Origin: Streptomyces sp. A0642
GTDB lineage: Bacteria > Actinomycetota > Actinomycetes > Streptomycetales > Streptomycetaceae
Direction of reading: 5' to 3'
Assembly: GCF_004795105.1 (NCBI RefSeq)
Contig: NZ_SSBL01000001.1
Location: forward strand, 780,597 to 844,596
DNA: 64,000 nt
Shown here: in pieces, positions 43,798 through 51,071 of the stretch
How positions within the stretch are numbered: position 1 is the stretch's first letter
Layout of the letters: each line of letters begins with the position of its first letter
Notes under the pieces: generated by a model
Seen by the model: the letters and a program-made list of their open reading frames with translations, nothing else
What the model was told of the DNA's origin: nothing
The model's database searches: none
Program-made: the position numbers and the translations under genes

Positions 43798-44554
43798 ACT
43801 CCGTCCGGTCGTTCACCCCCCGGGCGTCAAGGACCGGCGCAGCGGCGAACACTGGGCGGGGCGGATATACATGCGCGAGGTCTCGCTGCGTGTGGACCGG
43901 TACCTGGTGAACACCAAGGTGACGCCCAACCAGCTGACCTACCTGATGACCGTCGCCGGTGTGCTCGCCGCCCCGGCCCTGCTCGTCCCGGGCATTCCCG
44001 GCGCGCTCCTCGGCGTCCTCATGGTCCAGCTGTACCTGCTGCTGGACTGCGTCGACGGCGAGCTCGCCCGCTGGAAGAAGCAGTTCTCCCTGGCCGGGGT
44101 CTACCTGGACCGGGTCGGCGCCTACCTCTGTGACGCCGCCGTGCTGGTCGGCTTCGGCCTGCGCGCCGCCGACCTGTGGGGCACCGGGCGCATCGACTGG
44201 CTGTGGGCCTTCCTGGGCACGCTCGCCGCGCTGGGCGCCATCCTGATCAAGGCCGAGACGGACCTGGTCGGGGTCGCACGCCACCAGGGCGGGCTGCCGC
44301 CGGTCAAGGAGGCCGCCTCCGAGCCGCGTTCGTCCGGCATGGCGTTCGCCCGCCGGGCCGCCGGGGCGCTCAAGTTCCACCGGCTGATCCTGTGCGTCGA
44401 GGCTTCTCTGGTCATCCTGGTCGCCGCCGTCCTGGACGCGGTCCGCGACGACCTGTTCTTCAGCCGCCTCGCGGTCGCGGTGCTGGCCGGCATCGCGCTG
44501 CTGCAGACCCTCCTCCACCTCGTGTCGGTTCTGGCCTCGAGCAGGCTGAAGTGA
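43775..44554 (+). CDS. CDP-alcohol phosphotransferase-like protein lacking the last catalytic Asp
   Basis: 259-aa membrane protein with about six helices. The signature is DCVDGELAR, eight residues, then GVYLDRVGA. The family needs D-x3-D at the end, but the fourth Asp is Ala here (codon GCC). That Asp is the proposed catalytic base, so the activity may be altered, or the protein may act on an unusual substrate. ATG 43775 overlaps the previous gene by 23 bp; its end overlaps the next GTG (GTGA). Related to the larger enzyme at 40182, with the TPNQLT lead-in. Confidence 0.85.
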   Translation: MPRPSVAELRPVVHPPGVKDRRSGEHWAGRIYMREVSLRVDRYLVNTKVTPNQLTYLMTVAGVLAAPALLVPGIPGALLGVLMVQLYLLLDCVDGELARWKKQFSLAGVYLDRVGAYLCDAAVLVGFGLRAADLWGTGRIDWLWAFLGTLAALGAILIKAETDLVGVARHQGGLPPVKEAASEPRSSGMAFARRAAGALKFHRLILCVEASLVILVAAVLDAVRDDLFFSRLAVAVLAGIALLQTLLHLVSVLASSRLK

Positions 44555-45435
44555 GCACCCCCATGAAACTCGGCGCGGTCATCATCACGATGGGCAACCG
44601 CCCGGCCGAGCTGCGTGCCCTGCTCGATTCGGTCGCCGCGCAGGAAGGCGACCGGATCGAGGTGGTCGTCGTGGGCAACGGTTCCCCCGTCCCCGAGGTC
44701 CCCGCCGGTGTGCGGACCGTCGAGCTGCCCGAGAACCTGGGCATCCCCGGCGGCCGCAACGTGGGCATCGAGGCCTTCGGGCCCTCCGGCGCCGACGTCG
44801 ACGCGCTCCTCTTCCTCGACGACGACGGGCATCTTCCGCTCACCGACACCGCCGAGCTGTGCCGGCGGGCGTTCGAGGCCGATCCGAGGCTCGGCATCAT
44901 CAGCTTCCGGATCGCCGACCCGGACACCGGCGAGACCCAGCGCCGCCACGTCCCGCGGCTGCGCGCCGCCGACCCGATGCGCTCCTCGCGGGTGACGACC
45001 TTCCTGGGCGGCGCCAACGCCGTGCGCACCCGGGTCATCGCCGAGGTCGGCCCGCTGCCGGGCGACTTCTTCTACGCGCACGAGGAGACCGACCTCGCCT
45101 GGCGGGCGCTGGACGCCGGCTGGCAGATCGACTACCGCGCCGACATGGTCCTCAACCACCCCACGACCGCTCCCTCCCGGCATGCGGTGTACCACCGGAT
45201 GGTGGCCCGGAACCGGGTCTGGCTGGCCCGGCGCAACCTGCCCGCGCCCCTGGTCCCCGTGTACCTGGGCGTGTGGCTGCTGCTGACCCTGCTTCGCAAG
45301 CCCTCGGGACCGGCGCTGAAGGCGTGGTTCGGCGGGTTCCGGGAGGGCTGGTCGACGCCCTGCGGACCGCGTCGTCCGATGAAGTGGCGTACGGTGTGGC
45401 GGCTGACCAGACTCGGCCGCCCTCCGGTCATCTGA
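44551..45435 (+). CDS. Family 2 glycosyltransferase
   Basis: 294-aa GT-A-fold transferase. It starts VIITMGNRPAELRALLDSVA, with NGSP, LPENLGIPGGRNVGIEA, the metal-binding LFLDDDGHLP and the acceptor-side HEETDLAWRALDAGW. These resemble rhamnosyl/galactosyl-type GT2 enzymes acting on polymers or lipid-linked acceptors. A C-terminal amphipathic or membrane-associated helix (YLGVWLLLTLLRK) suggests attachment to the inner face of the membrane. GTG 44551 overlaps the previous stop. Last of the biosynthetic genes before the exporter. Confidence 0.9.
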   Translation: MSTPMKLGAVIITMGNRPAELRALLDSVAAQEGDRIEVVVVGNGSPVPEVPAGVRTVELPENLGIPGGRNVGIEAFGPSGADVDALLFLDDDGHLPLTDTAELCRRAFEADPRLGIISFRIADPDTGETQRRHVPRLRAADPMRSSRVTTFLGGANAVRTRVIAEVGPLPGDFFYAHEETDLAWRALDAGWQIDYRADMVLNHPTTAPSRHAVYHRMVARNRVWLARRNLPAPLVPVYLGVWLLLTLLRKPSGPALKAWFGGFREGWSTPCGPRRPMKWRTVWRLTRLGRPPVI

Positions 45436-45448
45436 GAGGTTCGCCTCT
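45435..45448. other. Small UUCG-loop hairpin
   Basis: AGAGG-TTCG-CCTCT begins at the last base of the glycosyltransferase stop codon. A 5-bp stem with a UUCG tetraloop is stable but too short to stop transcription for certain; it may instead trim mRNA between biosynthetic and export genes. Confidence 0.35.
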
Positions 45449-45539
45449 GGGAGCATGAGGGTTAAGTTTTCTTGTCGGGACCTGTCCGCCCTGAGGCGCG
45501 CCCGCGACTGGCTGCGCGTGAATACGAGAGTTTCATCTG

Positions 45540-46469
45540 GTGAGTGACACAACCCATGACGGTGCTGTTGCGTTGAGCACCCCGCCATCGGCCGACGACG
45601 GCCTGAGTCCTGCCGCGCTGGCCAGGAAGTACGGTCTGACCGTCAGCGGCGCCCGGCCCGGACTCCTGGAGTACGTGCGCCAGCTCCGCGGGCGACGCCA
45701 CTTCATCATGGCGTTCTCCCGGGCCAAGCTGACCGCTCAGTACAGCCAGGCCAAGCTGGGCCAGTTGTGGCAGGTGGCCACTCCGCTCCTGAACGCCGGG
45801 GTGTACTTCGTCATCTTCGGCGTGATCCTCGGCACGAAGAAGGGGATGGACCCGGACGTCTTCATCCCCTTCCTGGTGACCGGGGTCTTCGTCTTCACCT
45901 TCACCCAGAGCTCGGTGATGGCCGGTGTCCGCGCCATCTCCGGCAACCTCGGGCTGGTGCGGGCGCTGCACTTCCCGCGCGCCTCGCTGCCCATCTCGTT
46001 CTCGCTCCAGCAGCTCCAGCAGCTGCTGTACTCGATGATCGTGCTGGTCGCGGTGACGGCGGGACTGGGCAGCTACCCGAGCCTCTCCTGGCTGCTGGTG
46101 ATCCCGGCGCTCGCGATGCAGTTCCTCTTCAACACGGGACTGGCGCTGATCATGGCGAGGCTCGGGGCCAAGACGCCCGACCTGGCCCAGCTCATGCCGT
46201 TCGTCATGCGGACCTGGATGTACGCCTCCGGCGTCATGTTCTCCATCCCGATCATGCTGGCCGACAAGCCGGCCTGGATCGCCGATGTGCTGCAGTACAA
46301 CCCGGCGGCCATCTACATGGACCTGATCAGGTTCGCGATGATCGACGGTTACGGCTCCGAGAACCTGCCGGCGCACGTGTGGGTGGTGGGTCTGGCCTGG
46401 GCGGTCCTGGTGGGCGTCCTGGGCTTTGTGTACTTCTGGAAGGCAGAGGAGCGGTACGGCCGTGGCTGA
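45540..46469 (+). CDS. ABC-2 type polysaccharide/teichoic-acid export permease (TagG/Wzm-like)
   Basis: 309-aa permease with six helices. An N-terminal cytoplasmic stretch of about 60 aa includes the amphipathic lead-in LLEYVRQLRGRRHFIMAFSRAKLTAQY, typical of Wzm/TagG. The last helix pair ends FVYFWKAEERYGRG. It works with the ATPase encoded next, overlapping it by 8 bp. GTG 45540 follows a GAGAG site. Such pairs export undecaprenyl-linked glycans or teichoic acids. Confidence 0.9.
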   Translation: MSDTTHDGAVALSTPPSADDGLSPAALARKYGLTVSGARPGLLEYVRQLRGRRHFIMAFSRAKLTAQYSQAKLGQLWQVATPLLNAGVYFVIFGVILGTKKGMDPDVFIPFLVTGVFVFTFTQSSVMAGVRAISGNLGLVRALHFPRASLPISFSLQQLQQLLYSMIVLVAVTAGLGSYPSLSWLLVIPALAMQFLFNTGLALIMARLGAKTPDLAQLMPFVMRTWMYASGVMFSIPIMLADKPAWIADVLQYNPAAIYMDLIRFAMIDGYGSENLPAHVWVVGLAWAVLVGVLGFVYFWKAEERYGRG

Positions 46470-47247
46470 GGACAACATCCCGGGACGCGTCCCCACCGTG
46501 ATCGCCGACGACGTGCACATCGTGTACCGCGTCAACGGCGGTGGCGGGGGCAAGGGCGGCGCCACCGCAGCACTGAGCCGGATACTGCGCCGCGGCAAGG
46601 GCGAGGAGCGCGGGGTCCGGAAGGTGCACGCCGTACGCGGTGTCTCCTTCACCTCTTATCGGGGGGAGGCCATCGGCCTCATCGGTACGAACGGCTCCGG
46701 CAAGTCCACCCTGCTGCGGGCCATCGCCGGACTCCTGCCGACCGAGCAGGGCAAGGTGTACACGGACGGCCAGCCCTCGCTGCTCGGCGTGAACGCGGCG
46801 CTGATGAGCGACCTGACCGGCGAGCGCAACGTCGTCCTCGGCGGGCTGGCCATGGGCATGAGCCGGGAGGAGATCCGCGACCGGTACCAGGACATCGTCG
46901 ATTTCTCCGGCATCAACGAGAAGGGTGACTTCATCACCCTGCCGATGCGCACGTACTCCTCCGGTATGGCCGCCCGGCTGCGTTTCTCCATCGCCGCCGC
47001 CAAGAACCACGACGTCCTCATGATCGACGAGGCGCTGGCGACGGGTGACCGCAAGTTCCAGATCCGGTCCGAGGAGCGCATCCGCGAGCTCCGCAAGGAG
47101 GCCGGGACCGTCTTCCTGGTCAGCCACAGCAACAAGTCGATCAGGGACACCTGCGACCGCGTGCTGTGGCTGGAAAAGGGCGAACTGCTGATGGACGGCC
47201 CGACCGACGAGGTGCTCAAGGCGTACGAGCGCGAGACGGGCAAGTAG
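46462..47247 (+). CDS. ABC transporter ATP-binding protein (TagH/Wzt-like)
   Basis: 261-aa ATPase: Walker A GLIGTNGSGKSTLL, signature YSSGMAARLRFS, Walker B VLMIDEALATGD, and H-loop VSHSNKSI. The family feature FRRGEA is here YRGEAIGLIG. It lacks the long C-terminal carbohydrate-binding domain of some Wzt proteins, so substrate choice must come from the permease. GTG 46462 has AGGAG ten bases upstream. A 15-residue Gly-rich insert lies near residues 24-40. Confidence 0.92.
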   Translation: MAEDNIPGRVPTVIADDVHIVYRVNGGGGGKGGATAALSRILRRGKGEERGVRKVHAVRGVSFTSYRGEAIGLIGTNGSGKSTLLRAIAGLLPTEQGKVYTDGQPSLLGVNAALMSDLTGERNVVLGGLAMGMSREEIRDRYQDIVDFSGINEKGDFITLPMRTYSSGMAARLRFSIAAAKNHDVLMIDEALATGDRKFQIRSEERIRELRKEAGTVFLVSHSNKSIRDTCDRVLWLEKGELLMDGPTDEVLKAYERETGK

Positions 47248-47268
47248 CGCGTCACCGAAGTCGCCTGC

Positions 47269-47309
47269 CGCGGCGGCCCGGTCCGGACCTTCCGGACCGG
47301 GCCGCCGCG
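47269..47309. terminator. 18-bp hairpin terminator after the export operon
   Basis: CGCGGCGGCCCGGTCCGG pairs perfectly with 47292-47309 around a 5-nt loop, 22 bp past the ATPase stop. It separates the export cluster from the hopanoid operon. Confidence 0.88.
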
Positions 47310-47633
47310 CTGCTTCCGGATCGCGGACCGGGTCCTGGACATCCACGGCTCGTCGTACACGGGCCGGCAAGATCTCCTCCCGCCGGATGACGTCAATTTC
47401 CTTGCACGAGGGGAAAGTTGACAGAACGCACGGCGCCGGTGCCGCGCGCCCCGCACCCCGGCGCGGGGAGGGGCGTTGTACAACGTAAGCTGTACCGGTG
47501 CTGATTCGTGGCAAGTGGGGCGATACCGCCTGGGAGGGCGCCCCGCAGTCGGCCTCCGCACTCGGGAGAGCGGGCGGCGTGTCCGGAATGGGATGTTTTG
47601 GGTCGGCAGTGTAGAACGGGAGATGTGACGGCT
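47310..47633 (+). promoter_or_regulatory. Upstream region of the hopanoid operon
   Basis: About 320 bp with no clear gene. It contains TGACGTCA at 47388-47395, a TTGACA at 47418-47423 that lacks a well-spaced -10, and, nearer the operon, the perfect palindrome CGTTGTACAACG at 47474-47485 directly followed by TAAGCT (47486-47491), a fair -10 hexamer. I place the operon promoter at the last of these. Confidence 0.45.
47474..47485. promoter_or_regulatory. Palindrome CGTTGTACAACG, candidate hopanoid operator
   Basis: Perfect 12-bp palindrome abutting a TAAGCT -10-like hexamer, which would place it in the promoter spacer. That fits binding by a dimeric regulator that competes with or remodels RNA polymerase. 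The regulator is not identifiable here. Confidence 0.45.
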
Positions 47634-47696
47634 ATGGCGGAAGATCTCCAGCTCCGAAGTGCTCACGCCGTCCCCGCGCAGGGCGGTCCGCAGTGA
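47634..47696 (+). CDS. 20-aa leader ORF coupled to hpnC
   Basis: ATG 47634 opens a 20-codon frame (MAEDLQLRSAHAVPAQGGPQ) whose TGA (47694-47696) overlaps the GTG start of hpnC (47693-47695) in a GTGA junction. GGGAG lies 11 bases before the ATG. hpnC has only a poor ribosome site of its own (AGGGCGG), so the leader could deliver ribosomes by coupling. The same frame is open upstream to GTG 47508, giving up to 62 codons. No known domain. Confidence 0.4.
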   Translation: MAEDLQLRSAHAVPAQGGPQ

Positions 47697-48613
47697 CCCG
47701 TACCCCGCGGGCGCGGCTTGATTCCGCCGTACCCGGAACCCTGGACAAGGCCGCCCACGAGAACTTCCCGGTGGCCCCCTTCTTCCTGCCGCGCGCGTGG
47801 CGCGACGACCTGATGGCCGTCTACGGCTTCGCCCGGCTCGTCGACGACATCGGCGACGGCGACCTCGCCCCCGGTGGCGCCGACGCGCGGCACCTCGGTC
47901 TCGACCCGGCCCAGGGCGAGGACCGGCTCGGCATGCTCGACGCCCTCGAAGCGGACCTGCGCCGGATCTTCGCCGGAACCGGCGAGACCCCGCACCACCC
48001 GCTCCTGCAGGCCCTGCGTCCCACCGTGCGGCGCCGCGCGCTCACCCCCGAACCCTTCCTCGGCCTCATCGAGGCCAACCGGCAGGACCAGAAGGTCCGC
48101 CGCTACGGGACGTACGAGGAGCTCCTCGCCTACTGCGAACTCTCCGCCAACCCCGTCGGCCGCCTGGTCCTCCAGCTCACCGGCACGGCGAGCCCCGAGC
48201 GCGTCCGGCGCTCCGACGCCGTCTGCACCGCGCTGCAGATCGTCGAGCACCTCCAGGACGTCACCGAGGACCTGGGCCGCGACCGGATCTACCTGCCGGC
48301 CGACGACATGGCGAGGTTCCATGTCACCGAATCCGACCTGGCGGCACCCTCCGGTGGCGCATCGGTGCGGGCGCTGATCGCGTACGAGGCCGAACGTGCC
48401 GCGGATCTGCTGAATGAAGGCACCCCCTTGGTGGGTAGCGTCCACGGCAGGCTCAAGCTGCTTCTCGCCGGATTCGTGGGAGGGGGGCGTGCCGCCCTCA
48501 CCGCGATCGCGGCCGCCGGGTTCGACGTACTGCCCGGCCCCCCCAAACCCACCAAGCCCAGCCTGCTGCGCGAGGTGGGAGTTGTTTTGCGAAGAGCGCG
48601 TAGAGAGGGGTGA
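47693..48613 (+). CDS. hpnC: Squalene synthase HpnC (hydroxysqualene-forming)
   Basis: 306-aa trans-isoprenyl synthase. In the three-enzyme route HpnC converts presqualene diphosphate to hydroxysqualene. The first Asp motif is VDDIGDGDL, the second is EDLGRDRIYLP (preceded by EHLQDVT). YGFARLVDD and the KVRRYGTYEELLAYC region are HpnC-like. GTG 47693 is fixed by the conserved start and the coupled leader. It ends GTGA, overlapping hpnD. Confidence 0.93.
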   Translation: MTRTPRARLDSAVPGTLDKAAHENFPVAPFFLPRAWRDDLMAVYGFARLVDDIGDGDLAPGGADARHLGLDPAQGEDRLGMLDALEADLRRIFAGTGETPHHPLLQALRPTVRRRALTPEPFLGLIEANRQDQKVRRYGTYEELLAYCELSANPVGRLVLQLTGTASPERVRRSDAVCTALQIVEHLQDVTEDLGRDRIYLPADDMARFHVTESDLAAPSGGASVRALIAYEAERAADLLNEGTPLVGSVHGRLKLLLAGFVGGGRAALTAIAAAGFDVLPGPPKPTKPSLLREVGVVLRRARREG

Positions 48614-49563
48614 GCCGGACCGTGGAGGGACAGACGACGTACATGTCGGCACCGGTACAGGCCGCATACAGTTACTGCGAGGCGGTCACCGGACAGCAGG
48701 CGCGTAACTTCGCGTACGGCATCAGGCTGCTGCCCGCCGAGAAACGGCAGGCCATGTCGGCCCTGTACGCCTTCTCCCGCCGGGTCGACGACATCGGTGA
48801 CGGCGAACTGGAGCCGGAGACCAAGCGCGTCCGCCTGGAGAGCACCCGCGCGGTGCTGGACCGGATCCGTGAAGGAGCGGTCGACGAGGACGACACCGAC
48901 CCGGTGGCCGTCGCGCTCGCCGACGCCGCCCGCCGGTTCCCGCTGCCGCTCGAAGGGCTCGACGAGCTCATCGACGGGGTGCTGATGGACGTGCGCGGCG
49001 CGACCTACGAGACGTGGGACGACCTCAAGGTCTACTGCCGGTGCGTCGCGGGCGCCATCGGCCGTCTCAGCCTGGGCGTCTTCGGTACGGAGCCCGGCGC
49101 ACCGGGCTCCGAGCGCGCCGCCGAGTACGCAGACACGCTCGGCCTCGCGCTCCAGCTGACGAACATCCTGCGCGACGTGCGCGAGGACGCGGGCAACGGC
49201 CGCACCTACCTGCCCGCCGACGACCTCGCCAAGTTCGGCTGCTCCGCCGGCTTCCACCGGGCCACCCCGCCGCCCGGCTCCGACTTCGCCGGGCTGGTCC
49301 ACTTCGAGGTGCGGCGCGCCCGGGCCCTGTTCGCCGAGGGCTACCGCCTGCTGCCGATGCTCGACCGGCGCAGCGGGGCCTGTGTGGCGGCCATGGCCGG
49401 CATCTACCGCAGGCTCCTCGACCGGATCGAGCGCGACCCCGAGGCGGTGCTGCGCGGCCGGGTCTCCCTCCCGGGCCACGAGAAGGCGTACGTGGCGGTG
49501 CGCGGTCTGTCGGGTCTCGACGCGCGCCACATTTCGCGCCGCACGATCAGGGGGCGTGTCTGA
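48610..49563 (+). CDS. hpnD: Presqualene diphosphate synthase HpnD
   Basis: 317-aa enzyme joining two farnesyl diphosphates to presqualene diphosphate. Motifs: RRVDDIGDGE and NILRDVREDAGNGRTYLP, the pair of Asp-rich sites of squalene/phytoene synthases. FAYGIRLLPAEKRQAMSALY is typical of HpnD. GTG 48610 overlaps the hpnC stop (GTGA). The stop TGA is followed immediately by the ATG of a 40-codon ORF. Confidence 0.95.
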   Translation: MSRTVEGQTTYMSAPVQAAYSYCEAVTGQQARNFAYGIRLLPAEKRQAMSALYAFSRRVDDIGDGELEPETKRVRLESTRAVLDRIREGAVDEDDTDPVAVALADAARRFPLPLEGLDELIDGVLMDVRGATYETWDDLKVYCRCVAGAIGRLSLGVFGTEPGAPGSERAAEYADTLGLALQLTNILRDVREDAGNGRTYLPADDLAKFGCSAGFHRATPPPGSDFAGLVHFEVRRARALFAEGYRLLPMLDRRSGACVAAMAGIYRRLLDRIERDPEAVLRGRVSLPGHEKAYVAVRGLSGLDARHISRRTIRGRV

Positions 49564-49686
49564 ATGCTTCACACGGACATCTCGCGCACCATGTGCATCA
49601 TGGATGATCACTCCGTACGGCAGGCAACCCCCTGCCCCGCGGATGCGTCCCTGACTGACGAGGCCTGGCGAGAGGGGGACGCATGA
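49564..49686 (+). CDS. 40-aa ORF bridging hpnD and hpnE
   Basis: ATG 49564 directly follows the hpnD TGA (TGAATG), and its own TGA (49684-49686) overlaps the hpnE ATG (ATGA). The 40-residue product is acidic, has two Cys near residue 11 and 24 (MLHTDISRTMCIM..., ATPCPADAS) and no membrane segment. Double coupling in an otherwise gap-free operon suggests it is translated, either as a small protein or only to carry ribosomes to hpnE, which does have a GAGAGGGGG site inside this ORF. Not recognised as a known family. Confidence 0.45.
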   Translation: MLHTDISRTMCIMDDHSVRQATPCPADASLTDEAWREGDA

Positions 49687-51071
49687 CGGACGACGCGCTG
49701 CGTTCCTCGCGCGCGGTCGTGATCGGCGGCGGGCTCGCCGGCATGACGGCCGCCCTGCGCCTCGCCGACGCCGGGCTTGACGTGACCCTGCTCGAAGGGC
49801 GGCCCCGGCTCGGCGGCCTCGCCTTCTCCTTCCGGCGCGGCGAACTGACGGTCGACAACGGCCAGCACGTCTACCTGCGCTGCTGCACCGCCTACCGCTG
49901 GTTCCTCGACCGGGTCGACGGCACGCGTCTGGCCCCGCTGCAAAACCGTTTGGACGTGCCCGTTCTCGATGTGGGGCGGCCCTCGGGCCCCCGGCTCGGA
50001 CGACTGCGCCGCAACGCTCTCCCGGTCCCCTTCCACCTCGCCGCCGGCCTCGCCGCCTACCCCCACCTCTCGCTCGCCGAGCGCGCGAGCGTCGGGCGGG
50101 CCGCGCTGGCGCTCGGCCGCCTGGACCCGGACGACCCCGCACTCGACGACGTCGACTTCGGCAGCTGGCTCGCCCGGCACGGCCAGTCGCCCCGGACCGT
50201 CGAGGCGCTCTGGGACCTGGTCGGCGTGGCCACCCTCAACGCCACCGCACCGAACTCCTCGCTCGCTCTGGCCGCCAAGGTCTTCAAGACCGGCCTGCTC
50301 TCCGAGCGCGGCGCCGCCGACATCGGCTGGGCCTCCGTGCCGCTCGGCGACGTCCACGACACGCTCGGCCGCAAGGCGCTGGACTCCGCGGGCGTCCGTA
50401 CCGAACTGCGGACGAAGGCCGGATCGCTCACCCGCACCGACGACGGACGCTGGGTGGTCGACACCGGCGCCGAACGGATCGAGGCGGACACCGTCGTGCT
50501 GGCCGTCCCGCAGCGCGAGGCCCACGACCTGCTGCCCGAAGGTGCGCTCGACGCACCGGAGCGGCTGCTGGAGATCGGCACCTCGCCGATCCTCAACGTG
50601 CACGTGGTCTACGACCGCAAGGTGCTCAGACAGCCTTTCTTCGCCGCGCTCGGCTCCCCGGTCCAGTGGGTCTTCGACCGGACCCAGGCCTCCGGACTCA
50701 CCGGCCCCGGCCAGTACCTCGCGGTCTCCCAGTCCGCCGCCGACGAGGAGATCGACCTCCCCGTCGCCGACCTCCGCGCGCGCTACCTGCCCGAGCTGGA
50801 GCGGCTCCTGCCCGCCGCCCGCGGGGCCGGGATCCGGGACTTCTTCGTCACCCGCGAGCGTACGGCGACCTTCGCGCCCGCTCCCGGCGTCGGCCGGCTG
50901 CGTCCGGGGACGCGCACGCGCGCCCCCGGACTCTTCCTGGCCGGCGCATGGACCGCCACCGGCTGGCCCGCCACGATGGAGGGCGCCGTCCGCAGCGGTG
51001 CCGGTGCCGCGGACGCCGCGCTCCTGGCGCTCGGCCGCCCCCACGAACATCCGCTGCAGGAGGCGGCATGA
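49683..51071 (+). CDS. hpnE: Hydroxysqualene dehydroxylase HpnE
   Basis: 462-aa FAD amine-oxidase-fold enzyme reducing hydroxysqualene to squalene. The FAD-binding VVIGGGLAGMTAALRLADAG is followed by LLEGRPRLGGLA and VDNGQHVYLRCC; the C-terminal FAD clasp is GLFLAGAWTATGWPATMEGAVRSG. It completes the squalene route in the operon. ATG 49683 overlaps the small ORF stop, and its own stop overlaps the next ATG. Confidence 0.95.
   Translation: MTDDALRSSRAVVIGGGLAGMTAALRLADAGLDVTLLEGRPRLGGLAFSFRRGELTVDNGQHVYLRCCTAYRWFLDRVDGTRLAPLQNRLDVPVLDVGRPSGPRLGRLRRNALPVPFHLAAGLAAYPHLSLAERASVGRAALALGRLDPDDPALDDVDFGSWLARHGQSPRTVEALWDLVGVATLNATAPNSSLALAAKVFKTGLLSERGAADIGWASVPLGDVHDTLGRKALDSAGVRTELRTKAGSLTRTDDGRWVVDTGAERIEADTVVLAVPQREAHDLLPEGALDAPERLLEIGTSPILNVHVVYDRKVLRQPFFAALGSPVQWVFDRTQASGLTGPGQYLAVSQSAADEEIDLPVADLRARYLPELERLLPAARGAGIRDFFVTRERTATFAPAPGVGRLRPGTRTRAPGLFLAGAWTATGWPATMEGAVRSGAGAADAALLALGRPHEHPLQEAA

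Noticed and set aside
47418..47423. Consensus TTGACA as the hopanoid -35
   Set aside because: No -10-like hexamer at 16-19 bp spacing; the palindrome/TAAGCT site nearer the operon is a better promoter candidate.
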